Below, in pieces: positions 29,106-39,100 of a stretch of 64,000 bases of DNA. Position 1 is the first letter of the stretch. Each line of letters opens with the position of its first letter. The DNA is from Hydrocarboniphaga sp. (GTDB lineage Bacteria; Pseudomonadota; Gammaproteobacteria; Nevskiales; Nevskiaceae). The translations under genes were made by a program, and so were the position numbers. Where the stretch lies: positions 1 to 64,000 of the forward strand of contig NZ_JAQGNT010000084.1 of the NCBI RefSeq assembly GCF_028291725.1, in the 5' to 3' direction. Under the pieces are notes generated by a model. That model saw only the letters and a program-made list of their open reading frames with translations. It was not told the DNA's origin and did no database searches.

Positions 29106-30164
29106 CTATCGTGTGTAGCGCGCGAAGAAATCGAACAGGATGCTGGTCGCATCGATATCCGTGCTCGTGGTGCCGATAAGCGGAATCGGTAAATACTGCC
29201 AACCGCCCGGCCAGGCATGTCCGCCCCCGGTAACGGCATAACGGGCCACCTCTTTGCCTGAGCCGCAGGTCTCGTTGACGATTCGCTGGACCGTGGTCCC
29301 GTCAGCGGTGCTGTCCGGCAGGTCGGTAACGACTGCAGCACTGGTGTCGCATCCGTTGCGCTGTGCCCAGAACGCCAGAGTGTTGTCGGCGGAACGGATG
29401 TTGCCAATTCCGCCGTAGGGAACAATCGGATCAGAGGTGCCGACGATGAGCGTTATCGGCCGCGGCAGGCCAGTCGTGCAGGAACCGGCTAGGCCATTGC
29501 GCAGCGCGGCGGAAACCACGCCCACCGCCGCCAGGCGATCCGACAATTCGCAGCTGAGCCGCTGGCTCATGAAGCCGCCATTGGAAAGGCCCGCTGCATA
29601 AACCCGGTCGGGATCGAGGCCATAGCCGGTGACGGCGATGTCGATGACGCGCGAAATGAAGCCGACATCGTCCTTGCTCGGATCCGAATTTGCCGGATCG
29701 TCGTCCCAGACTCCATTCACCGCAGCCGGCAGAAAAACCCAGAGACCGCGCGCCGCGACCTGCGGCGCGATCTCGGCCAGGTTCGCCTGATTCTGCGGGG
29801 TGCCGCCGTTTCCATGGAGCATGACGACGGCCGCCACCCCGGTGGTCGCCGGCTCTGGCCTGACGACGATGATGGTGCGGCTGTTGCCGTTATGAGTCAC
29901 GGTCAGATCGAAAGCCGCGGTGCCCGGTACCAGTTCCAGGGTACGGCCTTGAATGCGGATGACCGTGTGCTGGACAAATTCAGGTGCGATTTGCGTCACG
30001 CCGACCAGCACTCCAGCGAAAGGATCCGTCACGGTTCCGATAACGTTCGAGACGGTACTCACCACGCCGCCATAGATCTCTGTCACCAGGTTGCTGGCAT
30101 ATCCGCCGAACGAACAAAGGCTCAGACTGCCTAGCGCGACCCATCTCGCAATGGAAAATTTCAT
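29106..30164 (-). CDS. Secreted PHB-depolymerase/LpqC-like esterase
   Basis: Probable exported alpha/beta-hydrolase. The 352-residue precursor has a signal peptide (about 1-23, ending GYAS) and about 75 residues unlike the catalytic domain. The hydrolase domain has an oxyanion segment VVMLHGNGGTPQNQ, nucleophile serine in AGLSNGGFMSQ, aspartate in VGTSDPIVPYGG and histidine in GGGHAWPGG. These features match the polyhydroxybutyrate depolymerase/feruloyl esterase family (LpqC). The substrate is not readable and no PHB genes are nearby. It ends 24 bp after the tRNA gene on the opposite strand. AGGAGACAAA precedes the ATG. Confidence 0.85.
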   Translation of the reverse strand: MKFSIARWVALGSLSLCSFGGYASNLVTEIYGGVVSTVSNVIGTVTDPFAGVLVGVTQIAPEFVQHTVIRIQGRTLELVPGTAAFDLTVTHNGNSRTIIVVRPEPATTGVAAVVMLHGNGGTPQNQANLAEIAPQVAARGLWVFLPAAVNGVWDDDPANSDPSKDDVGFISRVIDIAVTGYGLDPDRVYAAGLSNGGFMSQRLSCELSDRLAAVGVVSAALRNGLAGSCTTGLPRPITLIVGTSDPIVPYGGIGNIRSADNTLAFWAQRNGCDTSAAVVTDLPDSTADGTTVQRIVNETCGSGKEVARYAVTGGGHAWPGGWQYLPIPLIGTTSTDIDATSILFDFFARYTR

Positions 30165-30543
30165 TTTGTCTCCTGCACGTTTTCAGGCAACCTCGCCTCA
30201 AAAGGTTTTGCCTGATTTATTGTTGGTAAAGCAGCGACATGGTCGCAGAGGCGGCTTCAGCGGCTTCCCGGGAAGACCGCGCGCTCGATGCTAGCGGACC
30301 CTGATCGAGCTGTCATGAGCGCCGAGCGATGAGGGTTGGCGGAACCCAATCAGAAGGCTCCGCCGGACGCTGCGGCGAGCGGTTGGAGCGCGCCGGTCCT
30401 GACGATGTTCTTGATCCGCCCAAAAATTCCGCTTGAGTGGAGGCCAAACCACACGTAGAGTCGCCGCTCCCCGATCGCAGGTCCATCGCGGCACGCATGA
30501 CCGATCCGGCAACATCTACGATCCGTTCCAGGCTTCTCAATCC
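30165..30543. other. 379-bp intergenic region between the esterase and trpA
   Basis: Divergent promoter space for the esterase (minus) and trpA (plus). I looked for the 3' end of trpB, the usual upstream neighbour of trpA, and see none. No strong -35/-10 pair, riboswitch or tRNA-like fold is obvious. The trpA frame is open back to 30433, but that extension looks non-coding. Confidence 0.4.
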
Positions 30544-31362
30544 ATGAGTCGAATCTCTGCCCGTCTCGCTGCGGTTAAAGACCGTGGGCGCAAGGCTCTG
30601 ATCCCGTATATCACCGCCGGTGATCCACACCCCGGCCAGACCGTCGGGCTGATGCATGCGCTGGTCGAAGGCGGTGCCGACCTCATCGAACTCGGCGTTC
30701 CTTTCTCCGACCCGATGGCGGACGGCCCGGTAATCCAGCTAGCCTGCGAACGCGCGCTGGCACACGGCACCAGCCTGCGCCAGGTCATCGGCATGGTCGC
30801 GGAGTTCCGCAAGCGCGACGCGCAGACGCCGGTCGTGCTGATGGGGTATCTGAACCCGATCGAGCACATCGGCATCGCTGCGTTCGCCGTCGAGGCCAGC
30901 GCCGCCGGCGTCGACGGCGTATTGATCGTCGATCTGGCGGTGGAGGAGGCGGCCGATTTCATCGGGCCGCTGCGTGAATCCGGCATCGACCTGATTTTCC
31001 TGATCGCGCCGACCAGCCCGGCGGCGCGGATACAGGCGGTGGCCTCGCAGGCGGGGGGCTATCTGTATTATGTTTCAGTCAAGGGAGTAACCGGCTCGTC
31101 ACAACTGGATGTCGCCAGCGTGGAAGCGAAATTGCAAGAGATCCGACGCTATACCGCATTGCCGCTCGCGGTCGGCTTCGGCATCCGAGATCCGGAGTCG
31201 GCGGCGAAAGTCGCCCGGATCGCCGACGGCGTGATCGTCGGCAGTGCACTGGTCAGCGAAATCGAGAAGCACCAGGGGCAGGCGCAGGTTTTGCCTGAGA
31301 TATTGAAGGGGAAGCTCCGCGCGATGCGCCGGGCGATGGACAACGAGGGAGTGCCGTCATGA
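30544..31362 (+). CDS. trpA: Tryptophan synthase alpha chain
   Basis: Cleaves indole-3-glycerol phosphate to indole and glyceraldehyde-3-phosphate; indole is channelled to TrpB. The 272-residue TIM-barrel protein has the two catalytic acids in [28 protein letters not shown] near the start, LMGYLNPI and [10 protein letters not shown]. The family start [12 protein letters not shown] sets the ATG at 30544, though no clear ribosome-binding site precedes it. trpB is not adjacent. Its stop overlaps accD (ATGA). A trpA-accD-folC order is common in proteobacteria, usually with trpF-trpB in front. Confidence 0.96.
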   Translation: MSRISARLAAVKDRGRKALIPYITAGDPHPGQTVGLMHALVEGGADLIELGVPFSDPMADGPVIQLACERALAHGTSLRQVIGMVAEFRKRDAQTPVVLMGYLNPIEHIGIAAFAVEASAAGVDGVLIVDLAVEEAADFIGPLRESGIDLIFLIAPTSPAARIQAVASQAGGYLYYVSVKGVTGSSQLDVASVEAKLQEIRRYTALPLAVGFGIRDPESAAKVARIADGVIVGSALVSEIEKHQGQAQVLPEILKGKLRAMRRAMDNEGVPS

Positions 31363-32228
31363 GCTGGCTCGACAAGATCGCGGGATCGCAGTTGCTTACT
31401 CACGGCGTGCGCAAGCACAACGTGCCCGAGGGCCTGTGGGTCAAGTGCGATGGTTGCGCATCGGTGCTGTATCGCGCCGAGCTCGAACGCACGCTGGAAG
31501 TCTGTCCCAAGTGCGGCGCGCATCGTCCGATCAATGCCCGGGCCCGCCTGAACCAGCTGCTCGACCCGGAAGGCCGCATCGAGATCGCCAAGCATCTCGC
31601 TTCGGCCGATCCGCTCAAGTTCAAGGATTCACGCAAGTACACCGATCGCATCAAGGAAGCGCAGAACGACACCGAGGAGAAAGATGCGCTGATCGTGATG
31701 AGCGGCCAGATCATCGGCCTGCCGCTGGTGGTTTCGGTGTTCGAATTCGGCTTCATGGGCGGCTCGATGGGCTCGGTCGTCGGGGAGAAATTCGTGCACG
31801 GCGCCAATGCCGCACTCGAAGCGGGCATTCCCTACGTGTGCTTCTCGGCCACGGGCGGCGCGCGCATGCAGGAGTCGCTGTTCTCGCTGATGCAGATGGC
31901 GAAGACCTCGGCGGTGCTGGCGCGGCTGTCGGATCGCGGTCTGCCGTTCATTTCGGTGCTGACCCATCCGACGATGGGCGGCGTATCAGCGAGCCTGGCG
32001 ATGCTCGGCGACATCATCATTGCCGAGCCGCGCGCGCTGATCGGCTTCGCCGGTCCGCGCGTGATCGAGCAGACCGTGCGCCAGAAACTGCCGGAGGGTT
32101 TCCAGCGCGCCGAGTTCCTGCTCGAGCATGGCGCCATCGACATGATCGTGGATCGTCGCGAACTGCGCGAGAAGATCCACCGCCTGCTGGCGATGATGAC
32201 CCATTGGGCGCCGTCGCCAAAGGCTTGA
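31359..32228 (+). CDS. accD: Acetyl-CoA carboxylase carboxyltransferase subunit beta
   Basis: With AccA forms the carboxyltransferase that makes malonyl-CoA, the first committed step of fatty-acid synthesis. The 289-residue protein has an N-terminal zinc ribbon ([11 protein letters not shown]...VCPKCGAH, four cysteines) and a crotonase-like carboxyltransferase core ([55 protein letters not shown]). ATGA overlap with trpA couples their translation. Confidence 0.97.
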   Translation: MSWLDKIAGSQLLTHGVRKHNVPEGLWVKCDGCASVLYRAELERTLEVCPKCGAHRPINARARLNQLLDPEGRIEIAKHLASADPLKFKDSRKYTDRIKEAQNDTEEKDALIVMSGQIIGLPLVVSVFEFGFMGGSMGSVVGEKFVHGANAALEAGIPYVCFSATGGARMQESLFSLMQMAKTSAVLARLSDRGLPFISVLTHPTMGGVSASLAMLGDIIIAEPRALIGFAGPRVIEQTVRQKLPEGFQRAEFLLEHGAIDMIVDRRELREKIHRLLAMMTHWAPSPKA

Positions 32229-33538
32229 TACTCGACCCGAAGCTGCTCTCCGCCGCGTCCCCGGCCACAGCGCCGGGGCCCGACGCCAGCCTGGATGCCT
32301 GGCTCAACTACCAGCAGCGGGTGCATCCGAATGCGATCGAGCTGGGTCTCGGGCGCGTGCGCATGGTCGCCGCGCGCATGGGCCTGCCTGCGGCCGGCAT
32401 CGTCACGCTGACCATCGGCGGCACCAACGGCAAAGGCTCCAGTGCGACACTCGCTGCGCTGATCTATCAGCGGGCGGGCTATCGAACCGGCCTGTATCGC
32501 TCGCCGCATCTGCTGCGCTACAACGAGCGCGTGGTCATCGATGGAGTCGAGGCGAGCGACGCGGCCCTGTGCGCCGCATTCGCCGAGATCGAGAAAGCAC
32601 GCGGTGAAATTGCGCTGACGTATTTCGAATTCGGCACGCTGGCGGCGCTGTGGCGGTTCCGCGAAGCGGGCGTGCAAATCCAGGTGCTGGAAGTCGGTCT
32701 CGGCGGCCGCCTAGACGCGGTCAACATCGTCGATGCCGACTGCGCGATGGTCACCAATATCGGACTGGATCACCAAGACTGGCTGGGTACCGGGCGCGAG
32801 GCGATCGGTTTCGAGAAAGGCGGGATTTTCCGCAGCGGCCGGCCTGCGGTGCTGGTCGATCCGATGCCGCCGCAGAGTTTGCTGGATCAGGCGCGGAACC
32901 ACGGTGCGGAGCTGTTGCAGCTCGATACCGACTATCGCTACCAGGCCAGTGAAAGCGGCTGGCGTTGGCAGTCGGCGCAGATCGCGTTCAAGGATCTGCC
33001 TTTGCCGGGATTGAGCGGCGCAGTGCAACTGCGCAACGCCGCCGGCGTGCTCGCCGCAATTACCGCCTTGCAGCAGCGGCTCCCGGTCGGGGAGCACGCG
33101 ATCCGTGCGGCACTGCCGGATCTCAGGCTCGCCGGCCGTTTCGAGAATCGTGGCCGCTGGTGGTTCGACGTGGCACACAACACCGAAGCCGCCGAAGTGC
33201 TCGCCGACAACATCGCGCGGACGATGCCCGGGCGAGCGCCCTGGCTGGTGCTCGGCATGCTGTCGGACAAACCGGTGGAGAACGTGGCGCGCCTGCTGGT
33301 GCCGCACGTGGCCGGCGCGAGCTTCGTCAGCCTGCCGCCGCCGCGCGGCCTGGATGCGAAAGGCCTGCAGCAGCGGGCCGCCTCTGCGGGTCTCAAAGGT
33401 AATGCAGTGCCCGACATGGCCGATGCGCTGATCGAGGCCCGCGCCAACACCGGCGCGGACACGCCGATTCTGGTCTGCGGTTCTTTCCTGACGGTGGCGA
33501 TGGCGATGGACTTGCTGGATCGGGGTGCGATCGCATGA
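32225..33538 (+). CDS. folC: Bifunctional folylpolyglutamate/dihydrofolate synthase
   Basis: Adds glutamate to dihydropteroate and folates. The Mur-ligase-type ATP-binding loop is [17 protein letters not shown], followed by [41 protein letters not shown] and the C-terminal [10 protein letters not shown]. The frame is open far upstream inside accD, so the start must be chosen. A TTG at 32225, overlapping the accD stop, gives a 437-residue protein of normal length; a TTG at 32204 is an alternative and no ATG lies close by. Its stop overlaps the next ATG. Confidence 0.94.
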   Translation: MILDPKLLSAASPATAPGPDASLDAWLNYQQRVHPNAIELGLGRVRMVAARMGLPAAGIVTLTIGGTNGKGSSATLAALIYQRAGYRTGLYRSPHLLRYNERVVIDGVEASDAALCAAFAEIEKARGEIALTYFEFGTLAALWRFREAGVQIQVLEVGLGGRLDAVNIVDADCAMVTNIGLDHQDWLGTGREAIGFEKGGIFRSGRPAVLVDPMPPQSLLDQARNHGAELLQLDTDYRYQASESGWRWQSAQIAFKDLPLPGLSGAVQLRNAAGVLAAITALQQRLPVGEHAIRAALPDLRLAGRFENRGRWWFDVAHNTEAAEVLADNIARTMPGRAPWLVLGMLSDKPVENVARLLVPHVAGASFVSLPPPRGLDAKGLQQRAASAGLKGNAVPDMADALIEARANTGADTPILVCGSFLTVAMAMDLLDRGAIA

Positions 33539-34326
33539 ACCGTGTGCTGATGCGAAGGCTGCTGGGCGCCAGCGTGATGCTGATGATGCTGTTCATCGCC
33601 AGCCTGCTGTTGCCCGCGCCGAGCGATCCCAAGCCCGCCGAGCCCGGCATGCGCCGGGTCGAAATCGCGGTAGACGACCGCCATCCGATCGAAACGCCGA
33701 AGCCGGTGCCGTCCGCTGTCGGTCTGGCCGCGGATGAGGGCGCAAGCGCATCGGGTCGGCCGCAACCGCCGCAGGCGTCACAGAAAGAACTGGCGGATTC
33801 CGCGGAGGCCGCTGCAGCGCGCTTCTCCGGGATGACGCCTGAAACCGTGACCCGCCCTGAAGTCGCGGGTGTCCCCGCCGAGGAAGACGACGATATCGCC
33901 GCCGCGCCGGTGGCCGAGACGGCTGCGCCGGAGGAGCCGGAGCCGAACCCGGCACCAGCGGTGCCGCCGATCGGGCAGCGCACGCCGCCGGCGATGGTGA
34001 TAGCAAAGCCGAAACCCGCGCCGCCGGTCGAGCAGGCCCCGCCCAAACCCGCTGCAGCCGCGACACCGGCGCCCAGCCCCGCAGGCAAAGGACAGCGCTG
34101 GGCAATACAGGCCGGCAGCTATGCCGACATCGCGAACGCGCGACAAATCGAAGCCCAACTCAAATCGCTGGGATTCGCGGCTTCGATTTCGCTGACCGAA
34201 TCCAGCGGCAGCGCGCGCTATCGAGTGCGCAGCGGCCCTTATGCTACGCGCGACGCGGCCGACGCCGCGCGCCAGCGCCTGCAGCAGAACCGCATCCCCG
34301 CGAACGTGGTGTCTGATGGCGGTTGA
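33535..34326 (+). CDS. SPOR-domain inner-membrane protein (DedD-like)
   Basis: A 263-residue protein with one N-terminal membrane helix (about 8-28), a long Pro/Ala-rich periplasmic linker, and a C-terminal SPOR domain (about 188-260; WAIQAGSYADIANARQIEAQLKSLGF, YRVRSGPYATRDAADAARQRL) that binds denuded glycan strands at the division septum. Position after accD-folC matches dedD of E. coli. ATGA overlap with folC; its end overlaps recJ by 11 bases. Confidence 0.88.
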   Translation: MNRVLMRRLLGASVMLMMLFIASLLLPAPSDPKPAEPGMRRVEIAVDDRHPIETPKPVPSAVGLAADEGASASGRPQPPQASQKELADSAEAAAARFSGMTPETVTRPEVAGVPAEEDDDIAAAPVAETAAPEEPEPNPAPAVPPIGQRTPPAMVIAKPKPAPPVEQAPPKPAAAATPAPSPAGKGQRWAIQAGSYADIANARQIEAQLKSLGFAASISLTESSGSARYRVRSGPYATRDAADAARQRLQQNRIPANVVSDGG

Positions 34327-36043
34327 GCGTCGGCTCATCCGTCGTCGTGCGATCCCCGCGCATCGCCTGCCGGCCACGCTGAATCCGGTCCTGCAGCGCG
34401 TTTACGCGGCGCGAGGTCTGATCGAGCCGCAGGAGATCGGTCTGGATCTGGCGCAGATGCTGCCGCCGGATCAACTGCTGGGCCTGCCGCTGGCGGTGCA
34501 GATTCTGGCCGACGCGATTCGCCTCAGGCGCAAGATCGTCATTGCCGGCGACTACGATGCGGATGGTGCGACCGGCGTTGCGCTCGCAGTGCTGGGCCTG
34601 CGCGCACTGGGCGCCGAGTCGGTCGCATACGTGGTGCCGCATCGCGTGACGATGGGCTATGGCCTGTCGCCGGCGCTGGCGCAGACCGCGCACGCGATGA
34701 ACGCGCAAGTGCTGGTCACCGTCGACAACGGCATCGCCAGCATCGCCGGTGTCGCGGCGGCGCGCGAACTCGGTATGCAGGTGGTCGTCACCGATCATCA
34801 TTTGCCGGGCCCGGTGCTGCCGCAGGCCGATGCGCTGGTGAATCCGAATCAGCCCGGCTGTCCGTTTGCCAGCAAGGCACTCGCCGGTGTCGGCGTGATG
34901 TTCTACCTGCTGGTGGCGCTGCGTGCGCATCTGCGTGAAGGCGGCGCCTTCGATTTGCAGCCGGCGCCGCGGCTGGCCGACTGGCTCGATCTGGTGGCGC
35001 TCGGCACCGTCGCCGACGTGGCCCGGCTCGATCGCAACAACCGCATCCTGGTGTCGCAGGGCCTCGCAAGATTGCGCAGCGGCCGCGCGCGTCCCGGCCT
35101 GCTGGCGATGCTCAGTGGTGCAGGGCGGGCCGTGGATACGATCAGCGCGCTCGACCTGGGCTTCGTGCTCGGCCCGCGAATCAATGCGGCAGGGCGTCTG
35201 GCCGACGCGCGCATCGGCATCGAATGCCTGCTTGCCGATGACGCTGTGCGTGCCGCGGAACTCGCGGCGGCGCTGGAGCAAATCAACCGGGAGCGCCGTG
35301 AAATCCAGCAGGGCATGACCGACACCGCGATCGCCATCGCCGAGCGTCAGCAGCTGGAGGATCGCAATGGCGTCTGCGTGTTCGACGAGGACTGGCACGA
35401 GGGCGTGCTCGGGCCTGTCGCCGCGCGGATCAAGGAGCGCCTGCACCGGCCGACGATCGCGTTTGCGCCGTCGCAGGATCGCGAGCTGTTGAAGGGCTCG
35501 GCGCGCTCGGTGCCGGGTCTGAATATTCGCGACGCGATTGCCGCCGTCGATGCGGCGCATCCGGGTTTGATCGAACGCTTCGGCGGTCACGCGATGGCGG
35601 CCGGATTGAGCCTGAGCAAGCGCGCTTATCCAGTATTCCGCGAAGCCTTCAATGCCGCTTGTGCAGCGGCGATGCTGCCGTTGGAACGCGAAGCAAGGCT
35701 GGACAGCGACGGACCTTTGTCGGCGACCGAATTGCAGATCGAAACCGCGCGATGCCTGGAGCAAGGCGGCCCCTGGGGCGCGGGTTTCGGCGAGCCGCGT
35801 TTCGACAATCGCTTCGAGGTGATCGATGCGCGCATCGTCGGCGGCGATGGCACGCACGCCAAGTATCGGCTGCGGCTCGCCGGCGGCAGTGGCGCCGACA
35901 TCAGCGCGATTCATTTCGGAGGCGCCGACCGGCTATGCCGCCGCGGCCAGCTGCACGCGCTTTATGCGCTCGGCATCAACCGCTACCGTGATCGTGAAAG
36001 CATTGATCTGCGCATCGACTATCTGGAAGCGATCACGGCGTAG
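34316..36043 (+). CDS. recJ: Single-stranded-DNA-specific exonuclease RecJ
   Basis: 5'-3' single-strand DNA exonuclease in RecF-pathway recombination, base excision and mismatch repair. The 575-residue protein has the DHH-family motifs AGDYDADGATGVALA (motif I), VDNGIAS, VTDHHLPGP (DHH), and the DHHA1 region GGHAMAAGLSL, with an OB-fold end. The ATG at 34316 inside the end of the SPOR gene gives the usual start; upstream extension of the frame is rejected. The stop TAG is the first part of a GTAG repeat. Confidence 0.96.
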   Translation: MAVERRLIRRRAIPAHRLPATLNPVLQRVYAARGLIEPQEIGLDLAQMLPPDQLLGLPLAVQILADAIRLRRKIVIAGDYDADGATGVALAVLGLRALGAESVAYVVPHRVTMGYGLSPALAQTAHAMNAQVLVTVDNGIASIAGVAAARELGMQVVVTDHHLPGPVLPQADALVNPNQPGCPFASKALAGVGVMFYLLVALRAHLREGGAFDLQPAPRLADWLDLVALGTVADVARLDRNNRILVSQGLARLRSGRARPGLLAMLSGAGRAVDTISALDLGFVLGPRINAAGRLADARIGIECLLADDAVRAAELAAALEQINRERREIQQGMTDTAIAIAERQQLEDRNGVCVFDEDWHEGVLGPVAARIKERLHRPTIAFAPSQDRELLKGSARSVPGLNIRDAIAAVDAAHPGLIERFGGHAMAAGLSLSKRAYPVFREAFNAACAAAMLPLEREARLDSDGPLSATELQIETARCLEQGGPWGAGFGEPRFDNRFEVIDARIVGGDGTHAKYRLRLAGGSGADISAIHFGGADRLCRRGQLHALYALGINRYRDRESIDLRIDYLEAITA

Positions 36044-36118
36044 GTCGGCAATCCCTTGCCGACATGAGGCCCCGGTTGCGCATCGAGTGCGCACGTCGGC
36101 AAAGGATTGCCGACCTAC
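36040..36118. repeat. Inverted pair of GTAG-hairpin elements, type C copy 2
   Basis: Arms 36040-36063 and 36095-36118 (24 bp, one mismatch) with the unit GTAG-GTCGGCAA-tccc-TTGCCGAC, the same as at 19764-19834. The left GTAG provides the recJ stop codon. The pair lies between convergent recJ and the GGDEF/EAL gene. Confidence 0.88.
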
Positions 36119-36121
36119 TGC

Positions 36122-39100
36122 TCAACCACCCGGTGCGTAGAACACCACCGGCGAGGGTTTGGCGATCGCAAGCCCGAGCAGGTAATCGGCACCGAGACGA
36201 CGCCAGGCATCGAGCGCACCGGCGTCGCCGAGATTGGCGACGACGACGCGTTTGCGCAGCGTGCGTGCCAGGCGCACCAGCGATTCCGCCAGCAGCTGTT
36301 CGACCGGGTCGGTGCCGAGGCTGCGGAAGTGCAGCGCGTCGATCTTGACGAAGTCGATATTCAGCCGGCGGATCAGCGCGACGTCGGACGCGCTGCGGCC
36401 GGCGAAGTGATCGACTCCGACGCGCACGCCCAGCGAGCGCATTGCCTCGCAGAAGATCTGCGCCTGGTTCGGGAATTCCGCCAGCGCGTCTTCGCGTAGC
36501 TCGAAACACAGCTTGCGCGGCGTTACATCCGGATGGCGTTGGAACTGCTCGGCCAGATATTCGACCAGCGAATGATCCGACAGCGTGCCGGCCGACAGAT
36601 TGATGCTGCAGAACGCCAGGCGCTCCAGCGTATCCGGCGAGCGCGCCAGGTATTCGAGCGTATTGCGGATCACCCAGCGATCCATCTCCGGCACCAGGTG
36701 GTGGCGCTCGGCGACCGGCAGGAATGCGCTGGGCGATGCCCAGAAACCTTCTTCGTCTTCGAGCGCGAGCAGGATGTCGAAGACATGCCCTTCGCTCTGG
36801 TGGGTCTGTGCCGGCATCGCCCATTGCGTCGTCAGGTGAAACAGGCTTTGTTCGAGACCGGCGCGGATACGCCGCACCCAGATCGCATCGTCGGAGCTGC
36901 GCTCGGCTCGATCCTGGCTGTTGTCGTAGATCATCACCGCATTGCGGCCGGCACGCTTGGCTGCGGCGCAGGCATCTTCGGCGCGGCGCATCAGATCGAC
37001 CGGGCCATAAGTCTCGTCCGTGATCGCGGTCAGGCCGATGCTGACGGTGACGTTGACCGACTTGGATTCCCAGTAGATGCGCGTGTTGCCGAGCAGCTCA
37101 CGCAGCGCCTCGGCGAATACGCGGCCGCGCTCCTCGTCGAAATTGCTCAGCAGCACCGCGAACTGATCGGCGCCCATGCGGAATACTTCGCCTGCACTGG
37201 CCACGCGCGACACGATCGACTCGCCCAGGCGCGTCAGCACTTCGTCGCCGGCCTGCTGGCCGGCGCTGTCGTTGACGCGCTTCAGATGATCGACGTCGAT
37301 AACCAGCAGCACGTGAGGCCGCGCGGTGATGCGCACGCCATCGAGCAGGGCTCGTATCGCCCGGTCGCAGGCGATACGGTTCGGCAGGCCGGTGACCGCG
37401 TCGACCATGCGGCGGTCCTGCAGAGCCGGGTCGGCCTCGCTGATCTCGGCCGCGGGGCGGAACACGACGATCGCGCCGATCACGCGGTTCAGCCGCGTAC
37501 GGATCGGTGTGACCGAGACATGGACCTCGAGCTCGCGCCGGCTGTCGTTGTGCAGGAAGACGCCGTTGGCATACTCGAGCCGCGTGCCGCGCTGGATCGC
37601 CAACTCGGCGAGGTTCGGCAGCGGGCTGTCGGCCGCGGTGTTTTCCCGCGTCGCCTGGGCTTTGAATACCTCGGTAAAGATGCGGCCGCGAGCCGCCCGG
37701 GCCGTGACGCCGACCAGTTGCTCGGCGACCGGATTGATGTCCTCGACGATGCCGCGCTCGTTGGTCATGATCACGCCGTCGGCGACCGCCTGCAGCGCCA
37801 GCGTTGCGCGCTCCTGCGCTTTGGCGAGCGCTTCCTGCGCGGTGCGGCGTTCGTCGGACTCGACCACCAGCTGTGAGTTGGTGGCGACGGTGCGCTCCAT
37901 CAACTCGCGCAGTTGCCGCACGCGCTCGTTGTGCCAGTGCGAAAGCACCCCGATCTCGTTGTCGGAGTTTTCGTCGAACTGCACGTGCAGTGCGTCTTCG
38001 GCGGTGTCGACATTGGCGAGATCGCTGGTCATCCGCCGCAACGGGCGCAGCACCAGCCAGTTGATGCTTAGATAAATCAGCAGTGCGGTAACGAGCGCGG
38101 CGCCGCCGACGATCAGCAGGGTCTGATTGAAGAAGTAGTGGACGCCGTTGAAGCCTTCACGCTCCGAGGTCACCCTGACGATGCGCCAGAAGGTCTGCGG
38201 CAGTTCGATCAGCGTGGCGAACGCGGGTTCGTTGAGCACCGCATCGTCGTCGAAACGCAGCAGTCGCGGTGCTTCGGGCTGGCTGCCACGCCTTGCGATC
38301 TGGTTCCAGATCGAGGCCAGCGCAAGCTCGGATTCCTGGCGCGACAGGTCGCGCGTGCCGTCCTTGAGAGCCGAAACCGTGGCCGCGTCGTAGGCCGGCG
38401 ATTGCACCGCGGCACTGATGAAGGCTTCGTCCTGCTGATGGATCGTCAGCGCTAGCGGATTGAACTTGGGTTGCTGCTGGGCCAGCTGCACCAGGTTGGC
38501 TGGCTGCTTGATACCGAACTGGCGCGCGGCGATGTCGGAGATGCCGATCAGGCGCGTGTCGCGGCCGATCAGCAGGCTGTAGCCCGGGCTGCCGGCAGTG
38601 AAGCGCGCGAACATCTCGTTGAGACGGATCACCGACAGGCTGATCGTGATCGCGCCAATGAAGCCGCGGCCGTCGCGCAGCGGCAGCGTGCACGACACGA
38701 CCTCCTGGCGGGTTAGCGGCTCGCGGTAGATCGGCGTCCAGTAGCAGCGATCGGCGGCGGCGTAGCGCGCCGGTGTGAACCAGCTTTCTCCGTAGTACGG
38801 CGCCGCGCGCTCGTCGTTGTAGTCGTCACGCGCGTTGAACACGCCGGAGGCATCGCGCTGCAGAAACAGGCTCGCCCGATCGACGGCGGGGTCCAGGGTG
38901 TGCGGCAGCGGCCAGACACCGACCGCGACGATCAGGCTGCTGGCGGCGCTGCGCTCGACCAGGATCGGCGTCACCGCGACGAACTGGGCCCGCGCCGGCA
39001 CACCTGGCTGCACGGCCAGTGTTCCCAGGGTATTGGAAAGCTCCTGGACCTGATCGGACAGTGCGGTGAAGCGGTCGGCGACGCGCTGCGCGCTTTCACG

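Noticed and set aside
29082-30543. Genomic island integrated at the 3' end of tRNA-Lys
   Set aside because: No integrase and no direct repeat of the tRNA end could be found in the downstream DNA.
31436-32224. Upstream extension of the folC frame through accD (total 700 codons)
   Set aside because: The extension is an out-of-frame reading of accD; folC homology begins only at about 32280.
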